Positions 1-11,939 of a DNA stretch of 64,000 nt are shown piece after piece (positions within the stretch are counted from its first letter, which is position 1; every line of letters begins with the position of its first letter). Both the position numbers and the translations under genes were made by a program. The notes beneath the pieces were generated by a model, which was not told the origin of the DNA, ran no database searches, and saw only the letters and a list, made by a program, of their open reading frames with translations. The stretch is taken from NCBI GenBank assembly GCA_024138015.1, contig JAMXBB010000001.1, positions 135,213,940 through 135,277,939 of the forward strand, given 5' to 3'. This DNA is from Lumnitzera littorea. Its lineage: Eukaryota > Streptophyta > Magnoliopsida > Myrtales > Combretaceae.

Positions 1-1670
1 CTAGATCCGAAGGTTAGGACTTTTAAACTCATACGGGTACCATTGACTTTCCAAAATTAACTTTAATCTTTAAAAATCACCTTTTTATTTTATAAGATGC
101 AACTCATTTTAACTATTCTAATTGGATAAATGAAATAATCTAAACTTAAAAAAAAAAAAAGGAAAATTAGATTTTTTCATTTTTATATTCGCCTTGTAAG
201 TACCTACGTACCTGCTATTCGAGATCAGACATACGTAGTTCTTTTTTTGTAAAACTTTAGTGGATTGGTTTTATTTTAATTTGAAAACAATCGAATTTAT
301 GTTTTACTCAGTTTTGATTTGTTTAAAAAAATTCCTAAAACGCTTTAATCGGTTTTTTATTTTTAAAAACTCTAAAATAGTCTTAATTTGGAAAGAGATC
401 TATTTATTTCCACTTACTTTTAGAAAATCAATTTTTCTAAGTGATTAATCCTATTTTATTTATTTTTTATTTATCCCCTTACTTAATTTTTTATTATTTA
501 TTATGGTTTATTTATTTTTATTTAAACTAGTAACAAGAAAAGAATAAAGTACCTTTTCTTTTTTTTCTTTTTCTTTTTCTTTTCTTTCTTATTACATTTA
601 CATAAATAAAGTAAAAAAAATTAAATAAATAAACAAAAAAAAAAACACAAAAAAGAAAACGGACTTTGAATGGACGCAATTGGATACGCAGGCCGAACTT
701 GGGTTAGTTAGATCGGATCGATCGGGTCGGGTTGGGTCGGGCTCCACTAACTTCAACAGCAGCGGCAGTTAGTAAGAGCGATTCAAGTCGATTCAGACAA
801 TTTTCTTGGGGGTGAAGGCAGATTCATGAGTTTTGGATTAGACTTAGGCAGAGTAGGCCGAGTGTCGTAGTGTTTGGTGGTCGTTTAGAAGGTAGTCGGA
901 GGTGGCAATTAGCGTTGGAGGTTAGGTGGTGTTGGAGGGAGTTGCTGGTTGTGAGTGGTCAATTAGGGTAGGGGCTTTGGAGTATGAAGAGTTCGGCTGT
1001 AGGATTAGTTTTAGCCGAGGGTAGCTAAAAGTGGTGGTTTAAGGGGGGATGGGCTTCGGCGATTAGGGTTTAAGGGTAGCGGTTTGGTTGAGCGGCTATG
1101 GGCAACGGCGGCAACAAAAGGTGGTTGGGTTAGGTAGCTGACAAAGTGGGAGTCAAGACTGTAGTGGTGGTTTGGCTCAAGTTTAGTTAAAGAGAGGAAC
1201 CCAAAGAGAGAGAGATTGGTAGAGAGAGAAAGAGAATATAAGGAGAGAGAGAGCTTGGGAGTTGAATCTGAAGCTCAAGAATGGCTATGTATCCCTGTAC
1301 GAGCCCCCTCAACACCATTTTATGCCCGAATCAATCCTAGAAACAAAGGAAGGTTAGAATTGGATTTAATGAAAAATGCCTGAAAACCTAGTTTTTTTTT
1401 TCCAATTTTTGAAAGCCAATTTGAATGTGCTTTTGACTAAATCTGGACTTGTTCTTAACAGCAATTCGAAGCATGCCATGTCTAGTGTGAGATTGATGTA
1501 AGAAACTATGTGCCTATGTGTGGAATTTATATAGAAATTAAAGCTAAAGTGGAGGGAGTAGGCTATTCTTGAGAAGGAAAAAGGAGGAAAATCAAGAGAA
1601 AATGGAGGAAAACTGAGGGAAAGGAAGGGAAAGTGCTGTGTAGCGCTACATCAACCAACTCAACGAACCC
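1..1670. other. Noncoding flank, no gene seen
   Basis: The first 650 bases are very AT-rich with A and T runs and no coding signal. From about 660 to 1300 the composition shifts to GC-richer, purine-rich DNA containing GGGTCGGG-like runs and AGAGAGAG tracts. This could be a degraded retroelement LTR or leader, but no boundary or protein homology is visible. Confidence 0.5.
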
Positions 1671-1675
1671 CAACT

Positions 1676-1733
1676 TGCCACGTAGTAACTGATGTGGCAT
1701 GCCACGTAGTAATTGATGTGGCATGCCACGTAG
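1676..1733. repeat. 24-bp tandem repeat
   Basis: Two adjacent 24-base units (1676-1699 and 1700-1723) differ at one base. A partial third unit begins at 1724. Each unit starts TGCCACGTAG and ends GATGTGGCA, so it is itself partly palindromic. The ACGT cores resemble G-box-like motifs, but no promoter or gene is visible nearby. Confidence 0.85.
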
Positions 1734-1961
1734 ATGCCACGTCAGCAAGGTCGTCCAATCCAATGATGTCACGTATCAGGATATGTGGAACAACAAAATC
1801 TTGACATGCGGTATTATGCTAGCCAACAAATAAGAAAAAGGCCTCCCTACCTTTGCCAAGATTCGACCCCAAGACCTTATGCTTAGTGCTAATGTTATGT
1901 CCACAGGCTTAACCGTCAGGCTGTTGGCCTGTGCCTTATCCATATATGCAATCAAATTGCA

Positions 1962-2751
1962 CATATGGATTCGATCAACTTGAGCTAGATTCAAATCAAA
2001 GCTCAAGTTCAACGGCCTAACTTCTAAACCAAAATTAAAATATATTCTAATAACATGTTATTTTCTAAAATCTTTTATTTGAATTTAATTTTTCTACTTT
2101 TTTGTAATTTTTCAAATTTCTAAATTTTTAAACTTCATTTTCTAATTTTTCTTTATCTTTTTAGGGTTTCTTTCTTAAATTTCTTATTTTTTTGTGCTTT
2201 TTCTTGTTATTGAAATTTCTTGTATTTTTCCATGATCCTTATTTTTTCCAAATTTCTTGATTTTTTTTTGTTTTCTTTAATTCCCTATTTTTTGATTTTT
2301 TTTTTCTAATTTAGGCCTTACTAAGATTATAAAGAAAAATAATAAAAAAGAAATAAATAAAAAGCAAATAAAGGGGGAAAAAAATTAGGTGTTTACAGTA
2401 TATATGGACTCGGTCAACTTAAGCTAGATTTAAATCTAAGCATAAGTTCAACAGCCCATCTTTTAAACCAAAATAAAAATCTACCCTAATAAAAAGTTAT
2501 TTTCTAAAATCTTTTTTTTTTAATTTTTCAATTTTCTAAATTTTTCCCATTTTCTAAATTTCTCAATTTTTGTGTTTTTTATCCAAATTTCAAAATTTTT
2601 ATGCTTTTCTTATTTTTTGTATTTTTTCTTAAACATATTTTTAGGATTTTCTTATTTTTCTATTTCTTTTTTATACTTTTCAAGCCTATTGAGAACAGAA
2701 AGAAAAATAATAAAAATAAAATAAAGGGGACAAAAATTAGGTGTCTACAGC
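1962..2751. repeat. Diverged tandem duplication of about 400 bp
   Basis: The stretch at about 1962-2396 is repeated with divergence at 2401-2751. Both copies open with ATATGGA-TCG-TCAACTT, pass through AAACCAAAAT and TTATTTTCTAAAATC, continue as T-rich DNA and close with AAATTAGGTGT(T/C)TACAG. The closing GGTGTCTACA resembles the 3' end of some gypsy LTRs, so the pair may be duplicated LTR ends. Neither copy encodes a recognisable protein. Confidence 0.75.
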
Positions 2752-2760
2752 TACTCCATT

Positions 2761-2803
2761 TTGTGGCAAAGTTGGCAAAGTTTGAACAAAACTTTGCCAC
2801 AAA
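2761..2803. repeat. Short inverted repeat (hairpin)
   Basis: TTGTGGCAAAGTT at 2761-2773 is the inverse of AACTTTGCCACAA near 2790-2802, giving a 13-bp stem just after the duplicated LTR-like end. It is not followed by a clear T run on either strand, so I do not call it a terminator. Confidence 0.6.
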
Positions 2804-2879
2804 GATAAAAAGACACTATTTTTGCCCTTAGAATAAACAATTATAACTATCCTAAAATTGAGTTGGATGAAGAAAAGAA

Positions 2880-4437
2880 ACATGGTCATACCTTATTAGG
2901 CTCACTAACCTAGGCAAGAGTGTCTCACGGAGACTAGTAACCTTAAATTGGGATCGATCTAAAACTTGGTCGTGCCTCACAAAGCTAACTAACCTAAGCG
3001 AGAGCATCTCTTGGGGACTAGCAACCTTAAAATGGGAACGATCTAAAACTTGGTTGTGCCTCACGAATCTCACTAATGTAAGAGGGAACATCTCTCGGGG
3101 ACTAGCAATCATAAACAAGGATCGATCTATAACCTAGTCGTGCCTCACAAGGCTCATTAACTTAGGCGAGAATGTCTTTCAAGGACTAACAACCCTAATG
3201 TGGGATAGATTTAAAACCTGGTTGTACCTCACAAGGCTTACTTACCTAGGCAGGAATGTCTCTCGAAGGCTAGCAACAATAAACTAAGATCGATCAAATA
3301 CCTAGTTATGCCATACTAGGCTCACTAACCTAAGAGGGAGCATCTTTTGAGGACTAGCAACCATAAACTAAGACTGATCAAATATCTAGTCGTGCCATAC
3401 TAGGCTCACTAACCTAAGAGGGAGTGTCTCTCGGGGACTAGAAACCCTATACTAGGATCAATCTAAAACTTACTCATGCCTTATAAGGCTTACTAACTTA
3501 GGCAGGAACGTCTCTTAGAGACTAGCAACCCTAAAATAAGATCAATCTAAAACCTAGTCGTGCCTCAAAAGGCTCACTAACCTAGGTGGGAGCATCTCAC
3601 GGGGACTAGCAATCCTAAAATGAGATTGATCTAAAACCTAGTCATGCTTTATAAGGCTTACTAACCTAGGTAGGAGCGTCTCTCGAAGACTAGCAACCTT
3701 AATGGGGGATCAATCTAAAACCTGCTCATGCCTTACAAGGCTCACTAACCAAGGCGAAAGTGTCTTTCGAAGACTAACAACCCTAATGTGGGAGCGATCT
3801 AAAACCTGGTCGTACCTCACAAGGCTCACTAACCAAGGCTGGAGCGTCTCTTAGGGACTAGCATCCCTAATGTGAGATCAATCTAAAACCTGGTGGTACC
3901 TTACAACACTTACTAACCTAGGCGAGAGCTTCTCTTGAGGACTAGAAACCCTAAACTAGGATTGATCTAAAACCTGGTTGCGCCTTACGAGGCTCACTAA
4001 CCTAAGCAGGTGCGTCTCTCGGGGACTAGTAACCCTAAATTAGGATCTATTTAAAACTTGGTTATTCCTCACTAGGCTCACTAACCTAGGCGAGAGCGTC
4101 TCTCGAGGACTAGCAACCCTAAACTAAGATCGATTTAAAACCTAATCATGCCTCACAAAGCTCGGTAACCTAGGTAGGAGCATCTCCTAGGGACTAGCAA
4201 CCCTAATGTGGGATCAATTTAATACTTGGCCATGCCTCATAAGGCTCACTAACCTAGGTGTAAGCATGTCTCGAGGACTAACAACCCTAAAATAGGATTG
4301 ATTTAAAACCTAGTCACTAACCTAAGCGGGAGCATAATATGGGATCAATCTAAAACCTGGACGTGCTTCATAAGGCTCACTAACCTAAGCGGGAGTGTCA
4401 CTCGGGGACTAGCAACCTTAAACTTGGTGCTATGTCA
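2880..4437. repeat. 84-bp minisatellite array, about 18 units
   Basis: A long tandem array with an 84-base unit. The repeated phrase GGATCGATCTAAAAC recurs exactly 84 bases apart in the first units (2950, 3034, 3118). Each unit carries a CTCACTAACCTA block, a GAGCGTCTCTCGGGGACTAGC block and a CAACCCTAAA block. About 18 diverged copies are visible; the one near 4310-4345 is shortened. The unit equals 28 codons, and the minus strand at 2852-3118 stays open with a 28-residue periodicity, but other units contain stops. Similar arrays occur in the spacers of plant Tat/Ogre-type retrotransposons, and gypsy debris lies alongside, so an origin inside such an element is my inference. Confidence 0.93.
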
Positions 4438-4439
4438 AA

Positions 4440-4960
4440 AGCAACCGACGAAGAGAAGTGCCCTACAAGACTTGGTGAACAGAAGGGAAATTACCTATGG
4501 GCTTGCTTTGGTGAATAGAGTGGAAGTGCCCTATGGGCTTACTTGAGAAAATCCTATGAAGGAGAATGATCCTACAAGCTTGCTAAGAAGAAACTTAATG
4601 ATGAAGGGAGTGCCCTATGGGCATGCCTAAAGAAATTAAGCGTCCTATGAACTTGTTACAAGATCTTTGTAAAAGGAAACGCCCTATGGGCCTATTAAAA
4701 GAACTCAATAAACTGAAGGGCCCTATAAGCACACTTAAGAGAAGCTTAGTGAATGCCTCATAGGCTTGTTAAGAAAAAATCCATGAACAGAGAAGCCCAA
4801 TGGCCTTACCTAAAGAAATTAAGCATCCTATAAGCTTACTATAAGATTTTTGCAAAAAAGAAGTGCTTTATGGGCTTGTTAAAAGAACTTGGTAAACTGA
4901 AGGGCCCTATGGGCATGCTAAAGGTAATTGAGGAATAAAAGCACCCTATGGGTTTGCTAA
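4440..4960. repeat. Second minisatellite, about 40-bp unit
   Basis: Directly after the 84-bp array, the phrase GCCCTATGGGCTTG and variants recur about thirteen times at roughly 40-base spacing. A longer period of 183 bases is also visible: CCTAAAGAAATTAAG occurs at 4626 and 4809 with matching downstream sequence. This is therefore a short higher-order repeat. No coding function is evident. Confidence 0.85.
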
Positions 4961-6689
4961 AAACCTTGAAGAGAGTTAAATGGATGGAAGATGGGATAGC
5001 CTATTCAAGAGATGGTTAGGATAAAAACTTATCCAAAAACACTACCCGATTTTTTAAGAAACTATTTACAAAAAAAAAAAAAAAAAACCTTTTGGTGAAA
5101 ACCATTTATGTTGAAAAGGATGTTAGCTATAACTTCATTTATTTTAGGAAGAATGAGAAAAACCCAGACTCTTAACCCTTTTTTTTAGAATGGATTGAAA
5201 ACTTGGCCACTTAAGCCGACCTGGACATAAAATGAAGATACTTTCTCTCTCTTTTTCCTTTTCTTCTTCTTTTTATTTTTTTTTTATTTTTATTACCTTT
5301 TTTCATTTTTTTTTAATTTGCTAACAAGTAAAGAACCCTTCCTTAATGATCACACGGGGCCTCTTATGTTCCCCCTAACTTAGATGCCGAGCCGTTTAGT
5401 AGGGCCTTGTGATTTCAAACATCCTTAAAAGGTAACTCAGGACTAATTTAGTTAAAGAGGACTTCCTTGTAAACTCTTAGCCCATATTACACTCTTGACT
5501 ATAATCCTAAAATTATAGTTCATTTTGCATGTAATACACCTTGATCAATCCATTAGGTCTTTTTCAGTTTATCAATATGAATTTTTTGGTCCAAGGGTTT
5601 CAAAAGGAATTATCAAAGAAACCTATTTTGAAATAAATATTAATCTCAGGTGTATAAGTTGAGAACCTTAGGAACAAATAGAAATATACTTGCCCCAATT
5701 TCAAAAACAAATTTTATTGAAGATAATTATCTTTAAAGATCGAAAGAGCTTTTACTTGTATAAGGACGGTATTGTTGGTGGGAAGGCTAAGTGTGAGAGA
5801 GGCTTCAAAGTGGATGTAAAGATTTTGGGTTTTTGAGCTTGGAATATGATTCAGGGCTTTACATCTTTAGGGCTACTTAGGTTTTGACTTTTGATTTAAT
5901 TGCCTCTACTAAGATATGATATGGCTTTCACTTGACTCTTGGCTTATACTTGAGCCCAATTTTCTAACCTCTTTTCCTCATCTTTTCCTTTTTCTATTTT
6001 GTTATTACTTTGCCCTACTGTTCTATTGTTGTTCTTTCTTCTTCTTTTGGCCCTAAGCTAAGTTTAAGTGATTTAAGGTCCTAAATTCATTAATTTCTAT
6101 CGTATGGGCTCGAGTGAGGTAAGTAAAAGCTCAAGGTGTTTAAAAAGGATGTCGCTCTTCCTTATTTAAAAAAAAAAACATAACTTATTAGAAATAAAGT
6201 TTGCTTTTGAATTTAATGCTACTAAAGTAAGTACAAATCAATTTTAATCCCTTTCTCCTTATTAATGGCCCTAACCTTCGAATTGCCCCATTGTTGGGTG
6301 ATTCCCGACAGGGTTTAGTTTGAAAATTCTTCAAATAGGTCCAACAGGGTGAACAAGGGATAATTTAGGATTCGAGAAATAAATGCCTAATTTCATTTTA
6401 ATCTGTATATCACATTCAAAATAGACCTCCTTTAAGGAATGAGTCTAAAGTATCCTTACCTTTGTGTCACTCAACTCTCAAAGTGTTTTAGGTTAGTGTA
6501 TGGAAAATAGTTTGCCTCTTTTCATTCTAAACCTTTTAAAAGTGAGTTACCGATTCCTTAAGAAAAACTTCTTTGCTCTAAAAATAGTGCAATCATTCCA
6601 TTGAAAAAGGCAATTGTATTATTCCAGCTATTACAGACTTTATTGAAAACAACTTTCTTTTTTCTACCCCTGTCTTAACAAGTGTCTAA
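4961..6689. other. Noncoding retroelement-like spacer
   Basis: No coding frame is recognised. The stretch holds an A run near 5070-5086, T-rich tracts near 5240-5320 and ordinary AT-rich DNA. Its position between the minisatellites and a minus-strand gag fragment suggests it belongs to the same decayed gypsy element. Confidence 0.4.
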
Positions 6690-7373
6690 TCTACATGAAA
6701 CAACCCGTGAACTTTTTAGAAGGCATAAGCAAGATCAAAAGAAATGGAGCTCTAGGTGACTTGGTCAGACTATCCTCATGACTTGAAGAAGGGATGTCTT
6801 GTTGTAGCTTTGGCTGAATGACTTCTGCATCAATCAAGTCTTGAATCTTGTTTTTCAATCTCTAGCATTTTTCAATAAAGTACCCCTTCTGAACCATATG
6901 ATAGTCGCATCTTGCTTCTGGGTCAAAGCTACGTAGTTTGTAATTCGGATTAGGGGCTTCACAAGCTACATCCCTTGCTACTTTCAAATGATAAAAGAGT
7001 TGGGTGATTGATATCTTCAGTTGAGTGAATTGTCTCCTCTAAGTCCTTCAGGTTTGTTTTTCTCGTGTCTCCTCGGCTTCTTTCTACTTGGGCCTCCTTC
7101 ATCACTTAGGCTTATTGACATTTGATCAGTGTTGAACATCGAGTGTTGAAATCTTCTAAGCATAGGGCCTATTGCCATTTCTAGATCTATGGTGATCGTT
7201 CGTAACATGACTATTTTCTCTTCCAGATCTGAGAATCTCCTTTCCAAGTTCGAATCTTGGGATATCTGAAGAGTGGTGATCAAGACCTGCTATTGTTGGG
7301 CCATCTAATACATCATCCTTTCTAAGGAGGCGAGTCTGTCATCAACTGTGCGAACCTGGTTAGAAGTATTCAT
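6690..7373 (-). pseudogene. Ty3/gypsy gag-like fragment, degraded
   Basis: Read from an ATG at 7373, the minus strand gives a mostly charged, coiled-coil-like stretch (open over 7283-7017). With stops, it then passes into a block near 6950-6790 containing CDYHMVQKGYFIEKC followed by RLKNKIQDLIDA. That arrangement (C-D-Y-H, a spacer, E-K-C, then a leucine/lysine helix) matches the zinc-binding region of Tat-type gypsy gag, which packages element RNA. A stop replaces the residue just after the final cysteine. It lies downstream of the RNase H fragment in the same orientation, so it probably belongs to a different copy. Confidence 0.65.
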
Positions 7374-7708
7374 TACCTGTTAGCAACTCTTCTTTTCTTT
7401 TCTTTTTTTTCTTTTTCTTTTAGAGAGAGAAAGATAAAGCTTTATTTTATAGAAACCAAATAAAAATGATGGATTTTTTATATTTTTCTTTTCTTTTTTT
7501 TTGGTTTTTTTTATTGCACTTCCTTAAGTGAAGGAGAATGAAAAATTCTATTGAAGGATTGTCTATAAAGAAGGAAAGAACGAAGAATGACTAAAGAGAA
7601 AAATTTTATTTTGGAAAGATCGAAGTACATTGAACAAAGCAAAAGGGAACCTAACAATGAAACATAAAATTTATTTAAAGTCCTTCAACTCTATCTAGAG
7701 TTTCTAAT

Positions 7709-7904
7709 CTACCTCTTGCAATTGGACCTTAATCTTGTTCAACATTTCTAAAGCCCAATTCATGGTTCTCTCGTTTTTTTCAACTTGAGCTAACAAGACC
7801 CTATTAGAGGCCTCAATACGCCTAGCCCTCTACTTCTAGTAAGTAGCTTCAACTCCTAGGGCAATTGGCAGTCTTTGATTGTTCGCTTGTCGGTTACCCG
7901 ACAT
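7709..7904 (-). pseudogene. Small coil-forming open stretch, retroelement-derived
   Basis: From an ATG at 7904 the minus strand reads MSGNRQANNQRLP and continues through two stops into a helix-prone stretch (ASNRVLLAQVEKNERTM, then EMLNKIKVQLQ) ending at a stop at 7709-7711. It sits upstream of the gag-like fragment on the same strand. I do not recognise it; an N-terminal gag or accessory remnant is possible. Confidence 0.35.
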
Positions 7905-8144
7905 TCTTAGGTCTACATATTTCATGGACAACAATCAATCATTAATGTAGAAAAGAAAGCACATGGAAATATGCAGGTGTTGAGATTGTTTAGGTTAATA
8001 CATTACCTCCTTAAGTTGCAACCCTACTATTATTTTCAAGAACTTGATTGCATTAAAAATCTTAAATGATTTATAGGGTTGTAACTTCTTAAGGGTAGCG
8101 TATTAACTCAAGCTTAGGAAGGATTATATGCAATTAGGGTAGGT

Positions 8145-8700
8145 CTTGAAAAGGTTTTGTGACCTCACTTGTTAAAGAACACTTTCATTGGTCACATTAA
8201 GCTTAAGTGAGGTGGCGTAATCAACCTTAAGTGGTGGTTACACCATAGCACTCTAAGCTTACACAATAGCCCCTCTCTTAAGGTCCTAAGACGGCCTAGG
8301 TTTGACTACATCTACCCTACATCTTTGATGCAACAAATGATCCCCCGCATCCCTATGCGTGTAATGTGCAAGACAGATAAACAAAAGCTAAGAGTGAACT
8401 CTAAGAAAGAGGTTTCAGGTTTGTCTTTTCTTTTTCTATTTTGTAACAATGCTACGTATTAGCTATTTGCAAAAAACCTGAAGAATGTATGCAAGAAGAG
8501 TAGGTTTTAAAGGTCCTTAAACTCTATGACCTCACGCGTTTATGAAAAAAATGATTCCTTGGTCACATCAAAGTTTAAGTGGGGTAGCCTAATCAGCCTT
8601 GAACGGTGGTTACTCTACTACGCCCGAAACTTACATAATGGCTCCTTATCCTAAGGTCCTGAGACAGTCCGGGTTCAACCATATCTATTATGCATTTATA
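8145..8700. repeat. Diverged direct duplication, about 190 bp twice
   Basis: The segment at about 8145-8330 recurs at about 8513-8700, offset 368 bases. Both contain GACCTCAC, TTGGTCACAT, AAGTG-GGT-G, a GGTGGTTAC block, AAGGTCCT-AGAC and a final CATATCTA-like run. The phrase GCAACAAATGATCCCCC, at the end of the first copy, also recurs at 8852. The origin is unknown; it could be spacer of the surrounding gypsy element. Confidence 0.7.
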
Positions 8701-9119
8701 GTACATAAAATAAATTCTCTTTTAAATTAAATAAATAAAACTAAACCTGCAAAGAAAATGTTAGTACAACTATAGTACAAATAAAGGACGAATAAGTAAA
8801 TAAATTACACAAAGGTGGTTTTTAGGGATTAATTTTAATTTTGGAAAGTCAAATGCAACAAATGATCCCCCATCTCTTAGAGGAAGGCATCGAAGATAAG
8901 GTTGTGATATGCCGTGTTTGTACAGTTAACCATCAATCAGCATGTAATTCACGACTTGGTAAACCAATTTTTGTGCTCCTTTCTTATTGTCAAGGAGAGT
9001 ACCATCTCTCAAATAATCTATTAGGGGATCCATTCAAGATTCTTCTTTCGGGTAAGGAGCCAATTCACAGTTCTATAAAAGATTGGATAAACTTTTCTAT
9101 AGAAGAAATTCGATAAAAA

Positions 9120-9536
9120 ATTTATTGCTCAAGTCAAGGAATGCCTACTAGCTAATTTTGACAACTTATCAACAGCTATATTCTTACTTCTCAGAATCTT
9201 GTAGATGCAAAAGGATTGAAATTCTTTTGTGAGCGTTCATACTATTAACAAGTACTTGCTCATCTCTTCTTTCCTTGCCGCGTAACTTCCTGTGACCTAA
9301 TTCACTACCAATTGTGAATCAAAGAAAACTTCAAGTTTCTCAATGCCAATCTCTTTTGCTGGTTTCAATCTAATAACCAAAGCTTCATATTTTGCCTCAT
9401 TATTGCTGGCAAGGAATCTAAATTTTAAAGCATAATGAACTTTAACATTGTCAAGGCCTTGAAGAACAAGGCTTGCACCACTTTTGATAGGGATCAAGGA
9501 TTGATCACATGTTACCAAGCTATTCAAGGTGAGTTA
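9120..9536 (-). pseudogene. Gypsy RNase H domain remnant
   Basis: The minus strand from 9527 encodes an RNase H-like segment: SGASLVLQG, then ASNNEAKYEALVIRL, then LEVFFDSQLVVN. These match the conserved E and D positions of Ty3/gypsy RNase H, which degrades the RNA strand of the RNA:DNA hybrid. Reading continues past a stop (V-T-G-S-Y) to IAVDKLSKLAS, corresponding to the usual DALAKLAS end, where the expected aspartate-alanine pair has become D-K. The N-terminal part and the reverse transcriptase are missing on the side facing the 9823-13912 insertion. It is non-functional. Confidence 0.85.
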
Positions 9537-9822
9537 AGTGCCAAGGAGTAGTGCTTACCCCAGTCTGATCGGTTGAGCTACTTTGCTCTCTATACCATCT
9601 AAGATGCTATTGTGGTGACCAACCGATGTGCTAAATTATACCCTTCGCTACACACCAATCTAAGCGCCACATCTGAATATAGCTATTTCTACAATACCGA
9701 GGCTAAGCTGAGAATTGTTAAGAGCCAACCATCTGAAGCTGATTTAAATGTGAGTCATCCTCTGAGCCAACCCTTATCCAACCCAGCAATCTAAGTACCA
9801 AACTTCCAATGCTGACTAGACC

Positions 9823-10400
9823 TAATCAGAGACCTGCCTTTGCTTAACCAGCAGTATTATTAGGACTACAGATTGAGCGAAACGCACGCATTATCCTTTC
9901 TAATATCCGTATTATCCTTTCTGATAGAGGATGTTCCTTTTTGCACAACTTCATGCTTCCCTTATAAATTATTCTCCTTTTGTTTAGAAAGAAGGGATCC
10001 ATTGCTGTAATTTCCAATAATTTAGGACTTACCCTAATTGGGTACTTTAAATACTCGTATAATGTAATAGCTACAATAGAATCGCATATATAGAAGAATA
10101 TACTGAACTTTTATTCCCTCTTGAGCTAAGTGTCCCTTTTTGCTTACTCATGAGCTACTCTTATTTAGCCTATTGAGCGTGGACTAGTGACAAGTGACCT
10201 CTGGCCATACTTGTGCATCACATCAAGTGTATCCCGAACTCATGTGAGGCATTGGTGCATAATATCCATTGTCGATGCATGGGAACCCCTGATCATCCCT
10301 TGACTATCATTTACTCTTCGAGCCATCTTATGGCTTGGACCCACCCCCTTTGGTTATGCGTGATATTGGGTATGTATGTTCATCTATGGAATCGATATCA
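9823..10400 (+). repeat. 5' LTR of the 9.8-13.9 kb gypsy element
   Basis: A 578-base LTR paired with 13342-13912. Shared landmarks are ACCAGCAGT-TTATTAGGAC, AAAGGATGTTCCTTTTT-like text, TATAAATTATTCTCCTTT, AACTTTTATTCCCTCTTGAG and TTTGGTTATGCGTGATATTGGG. Its first dinucleotide is TA where the partner has TG, consistent with a transition. It ends CGATATCA. The TATAAATTATT near 9963 is a possible TATA element. Confidence 0.88.
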
Positions 10401-10402
10401 TC

Positions 10403-10417
10403 TTAGTATCAAAGCCT
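10403..10417 (+). other. Primer binding site, initiator Met tRNA type
   Basis: TTAGTATCAAAGCC starts three bases after the 5' LTR end. It matches the usual plant PBS TTGGTATCAGAGCC except for two G-to-A changes. It would prime minus-strand DNA synthesis from tRNA-iMet. Its position fixes the LTR boundary and the element orientation. Confidence 0.85.
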
Positions 10418-10723
10418 GGCTACGTTCAAAGTTGAATTATGCTATTATGTTCTTTAAGTAGTTTGTTACTGTGAGATAATGATCCTATCAATAACCTTAG
10501 AGTTTAGTAGTTGAAAGGTATTCTGTGCTCTATTTACCCCTGTTTCTAATACGTAAAATAGAGTATAGTTGACTGTTCATTTGTTGTGTAATTGTTGTAG
10601 AGATTAGAGTATTAGTTATGAATCTCCAAGTGGTATTATTAGACATCAATTTTGTGAAGTAACCAACAATGTCAGACTTAAGTGTTGAAGGAACTTTAGG
10701 AAACTAAGAAAGTGGTACTTAAC

Positions 10724-11870
10724 ATGGCCAAGGGCAAGAAGAAAGTTTCACACCTCAGTCAGTGGGCGATTGCGTAGATAAGCTTACCGACTTGGTAACT
10801 AGTTTGGTGACTGTTATCTAAGAAGATAGGCAATAAGCTAAAAATAGCCCTACCAGGGAAGGCGAACAATAAGGATGAGGCAATGGTCAGTTTAGTCGAG
10901 TTAATGCCCCTAGCTCAACCACCCCGAGCTAAATGAGTTAGTAGACATGCTAGATGAAGACTAGCGCTTGAAGAGATTGAGGAGGAAATGAAAGGAGACG
11001 ATGAAGCAGAAGAGTACTATAGGCCTGAAGAAAGAAATGTACAAGCCCTTAGAGTCGAAGGAATGAGGATGCATATCTTGAGTTTTTCTAGAAGCAGTGA
11101 TGTTGAAAACTACCGAGATTGGGTAGATGGGATTGAAAAACAGTTTAAATATCACGACATACTCGATAATGCAAAGGTTAGACTTAATGTGCTGGAGTTC
11201 ACTGGTTATGCCGCCTTATGGTGGAAGAACTTGCAAGCCACTCGAAGAAAGTAAGGAGAATGAGAGATTAGGAGTTAGGATGAAATGAAGAGGGTTATGC
11301 AAAAAAGGTTTGTGTCAAGCTATTATTTGTAGGATGCCTTCAAAAGACTGCAAGAGCTTAAACAAGGAGGATCAAGTGTAAACACTTATGTTAAGGAATT
11401 CTAAATGTTAATGATACAATGTGAAGTCATAGAGCTAAAGGACCGAACTATATCTCGGTTCATTGGTAGATTGAAGTATGAGATTAGGGATGTCTTAGAA
11501 ACCCTGGATATTAGAATGCTAGATGACATATTCTGAGCCGTCCAGAGGATAAAAAAGCACCGAACAGGAAGGTTCTAACCTCCAGTCGATTGACTAAGCA
11601 ATAGCTAAACTATTCCAAGTAGACTTATACAAATGGAACCAAGTAAGGTTGTCAAGACTCGACCTATTCCTACTACTCGAGTTAAGGAGAAGGAACCCCC
11701 AGGAAAGTTTAAGAAGGGCTAGAGTTCAGGGAAAAAGACAAGTGAGATCAAGTGTTTCAAATACCAAGGATTAGGACACATGGTTGTACAATGTTCGAAC
11801 CAGCAGACAATGGTGATTCGAGGTGAAGTGTCAACTATTTAAATCGACATTACTGATGAAGAAGTAGAGA
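10724..11870 (+). pseudogene. gag of the gypsy element, degraded
   Basis: From an ATG at 10724 one frame gives a decayed Gag. The open stretch 10988-11254 contains a capsid-like block (DVENYRDWVDGIEKQF and FTGYAALWW). After several stops it continues to a zinc knuckle at 11753-11794, CFKYQGLGHMVVQC, in which the second cysteine of the CCHC motif has become Y. Gag forms the virus-like particle and binds element RNA. Stops throughout make it a pseudogene. Confidence 0.85.
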
Positions 11871-11939
11871 GTTGAAAGAGGATGGACAAATCGAACCATT
11901 CGAGGAGGAAGTTATCTACAGCAAGGAAGGAAACTTTAT

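Noticed and set aside
2852..3118. A repetitive protein gene on the minus strand
   Set aside because: The 28-residue period follows from the 84-bp noncoding unit; other units in the array carry stops.
8841..9116. A 91-codon plus-strand protein gene
   Set aside because: No recognisable domain; it lies antisense in a minus-strand gypsy region adjoining the RNase H remnant.
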